Positions 4,831-5,436 of a stretch of DNA of 5,436 nucleotides are shown piece after piece. Under the pieces are notes generated by a model. The model had not been told where the DNA came from and ran no database searches. It was given only the letters and a program-made list of their open reading frames with translations. Both the position numbers and the translations under genes were made by a program. Within the stretch, counting starts at the first letter, position 1. Each line of letters begins with the position of its first letter. This DNA is from Planctomycetota bacterium (GTDB taxonomy: Bacteria; Planctomycetota; Phycisphaerae; FEN-1346): the NCBI GenBank assembly GCA_026387055.1, contig JAPLML010000690.1:1-5436 (forward strand). The letters run 5' to 3'.

Positions 4831-5436
4831 ATGACGCGTCCCCGCATCCCGCGACTTGCCCTAACCCTCGGCGACCCCGCAGGCATCGGCCCGGAGGTCG
4901 CGATGAAGGCCCTGGCGGATGAGAGCATCCGCGCCATGGCCGACTTTGCAGTCTTCGGCCCCCCGATGGACACGCTCCTTGAGCTGGCCCATCAGGACTT
5001 TGACTTCATCTCGCACCAGTATGAGTGGAGCACGTGGGACGGACACGTCAAGGGCGTGGAGCTCATCCACGACACCGACGCCCTGGCCGGCATGGTCCTG
5101 GGCGAGCCGAGCAAGGCCGGCGGCGACGCGAGCATCCGCTACGTCCTCGCCGCCGTGGGTGCGGCCAAGCGCGGCTGGGTCGACGGCCTCGTCACCGCCC
5201 CGATCTCCAAGGAAGCCGTCCGCATGGCGGGCCATCCCTGGCCGGGGCACACCGACCTGCTGGCCGAGGAGTTCGGCGTGTCGGACGTGGCGATGATGTT
5301 CGCCGGCGGCCCCCTGCGCGTCGTCCTCGTGACGATTCATATGTCGCTCGCCGAGGCGATCCGGGCGGTCACCGCCGAACGGATCGTGCGGATCTGCCGG
5401 CTGGGGAGCGACGCCGTCCGCCGCTACTTCGGCGTC
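4831..5436 (+). CDS. pdxA: 4-hydroxythreonine-4-phosphate dehydrogenase, 3'-truncated by the window edge
   Basis: NAD-dependent oxidation of 4-phosphohydroxy-L-threonine, a step of the DXP-dependent pyridoxal phosphate (vitamin B6) pathway; cytoplasmic, metal-dependent. 202 codons are visible with no stop, against a usual length of about 330. Signatures are LALTLGDPAGIGPEV (9-23), SKAGGDASIRYV (94-105), VDGLVTAPISKEAV (117-130) and AGHPWPGHTDLLAE (133-146). His140 and Thr141 in the last of these match the substrate-binding pair of E. coli PdxA. MMFAGGPLRVVLVTIHMSL (155-173) carries His170, equivalent to the first metal-binding histidine; the other two lie beyond the window. The start is supported by GAAGG and by the position of the GDPAGIG motif. 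It is probably an operon with ribE. The related PdxA2 acts on 4-phospho-threonate or -erythronate and usually neighbours a DUF1537 kinase. None is visible, so biosynthetic PdxA is preferred, but the downstream side is unseen. Confidence 0.95.
   Translation, partial: MTRPRIPRLALTLGDPAGIGPEVAMKALADESIRAMADFAVFGPPMDTLLELAHQDFDFISHQYEWSTWDGHVKGVELIHDTDALAGMVLGEPSKAGGDASIRYVLAAVGAAKRGWVDGLVTAPISKEAVRMAGHPWPGHTDLLAEEFGVSDVAMMFAGGPLRVVLVTIHMSLAEAIRAVTAERIVRICRLGSDAVRRYFGV

Noticed and set aside
2473..5436. Novel multi-gene defence or biosynthetic system
   Set aside because: All genes are assigned to known housekeeping or transport families with no nuclease, toxin, reverse transcriptase, transposase or modular synthase. 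Gene order alone does not justify the claim.

Overview
The window is GC-rich bacterial DNA, with GC-ending codons dominating every gene. It holds five protein-coding genes, two of them cut by the window edges. Organism: the Gfo/Idh/MocA oxidoreductase (with WRGYWDFGTGALGDMGCH and a REYRKGWEL C-terminus) and the secreted PQQ-like beta-propeller (mature N-terminus WPTWQGLQHDNKSPDKGLL) are of the type greatly expanded in Planctomycetota and related lineages. I infer a planctomycete-like, probably uncultured, bacterium. This rests on recalled family signatures, not on a search.

Layout. Positions 2-1096 (+): 3' part of a Gfo/Idh/MocA oxidoreductase. Positions 1197-2435 (+): an exported PQQ-like/BamB-like beta-propeller protein preceded by a -10-like box and a good ribosome binding site. 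Positions 2473-3915 (-): a complete MATE-family multidrug/cation antiporter, convergent with the propeller gene and separated from it by only 37 bases. A 234-base divergent intergenic region (3916-4149) separates MATE from a rightward cofactor cluster. Positions 4150-4803 (+): riboflavin synthase alpha subunit (ribE). Positions 4831-5436 (+): the first 202 codons of pdxA, 27 bases downstream of ribE. No RNA genes, CRISPR arrays, insertion sequences or gene-free stretches above 300 bases were seen.

How the genes work together: ribE and pdxA form a probable operon making riboflavin (FMN/FAD precursor) and pyridoxal phosphate. The oxidoreductase and propeller protein lie in tandem, but their substrates and any shared role cannot be read from sequence. 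The MATE pump stands alone.

I do not see a previously undescribed multi-gene system here; the genes are recognisable family members. The less explained signals are non-coding. A 13-base imperfect palindrome (GTGGCAYGGCCAC) occurs in both longer intergenic regions. A near-identical 13-base block (TCCTTGCGSTTGA) lies upstream of both divergent genes, and an 11-base match links the propeller and MATE upstream regions. The ribE promoter lies so close to its start codon that the mRNA may be leaderless. A pair of AT-rich palindromes sits inside the otherwise GC-rich propeller gene.
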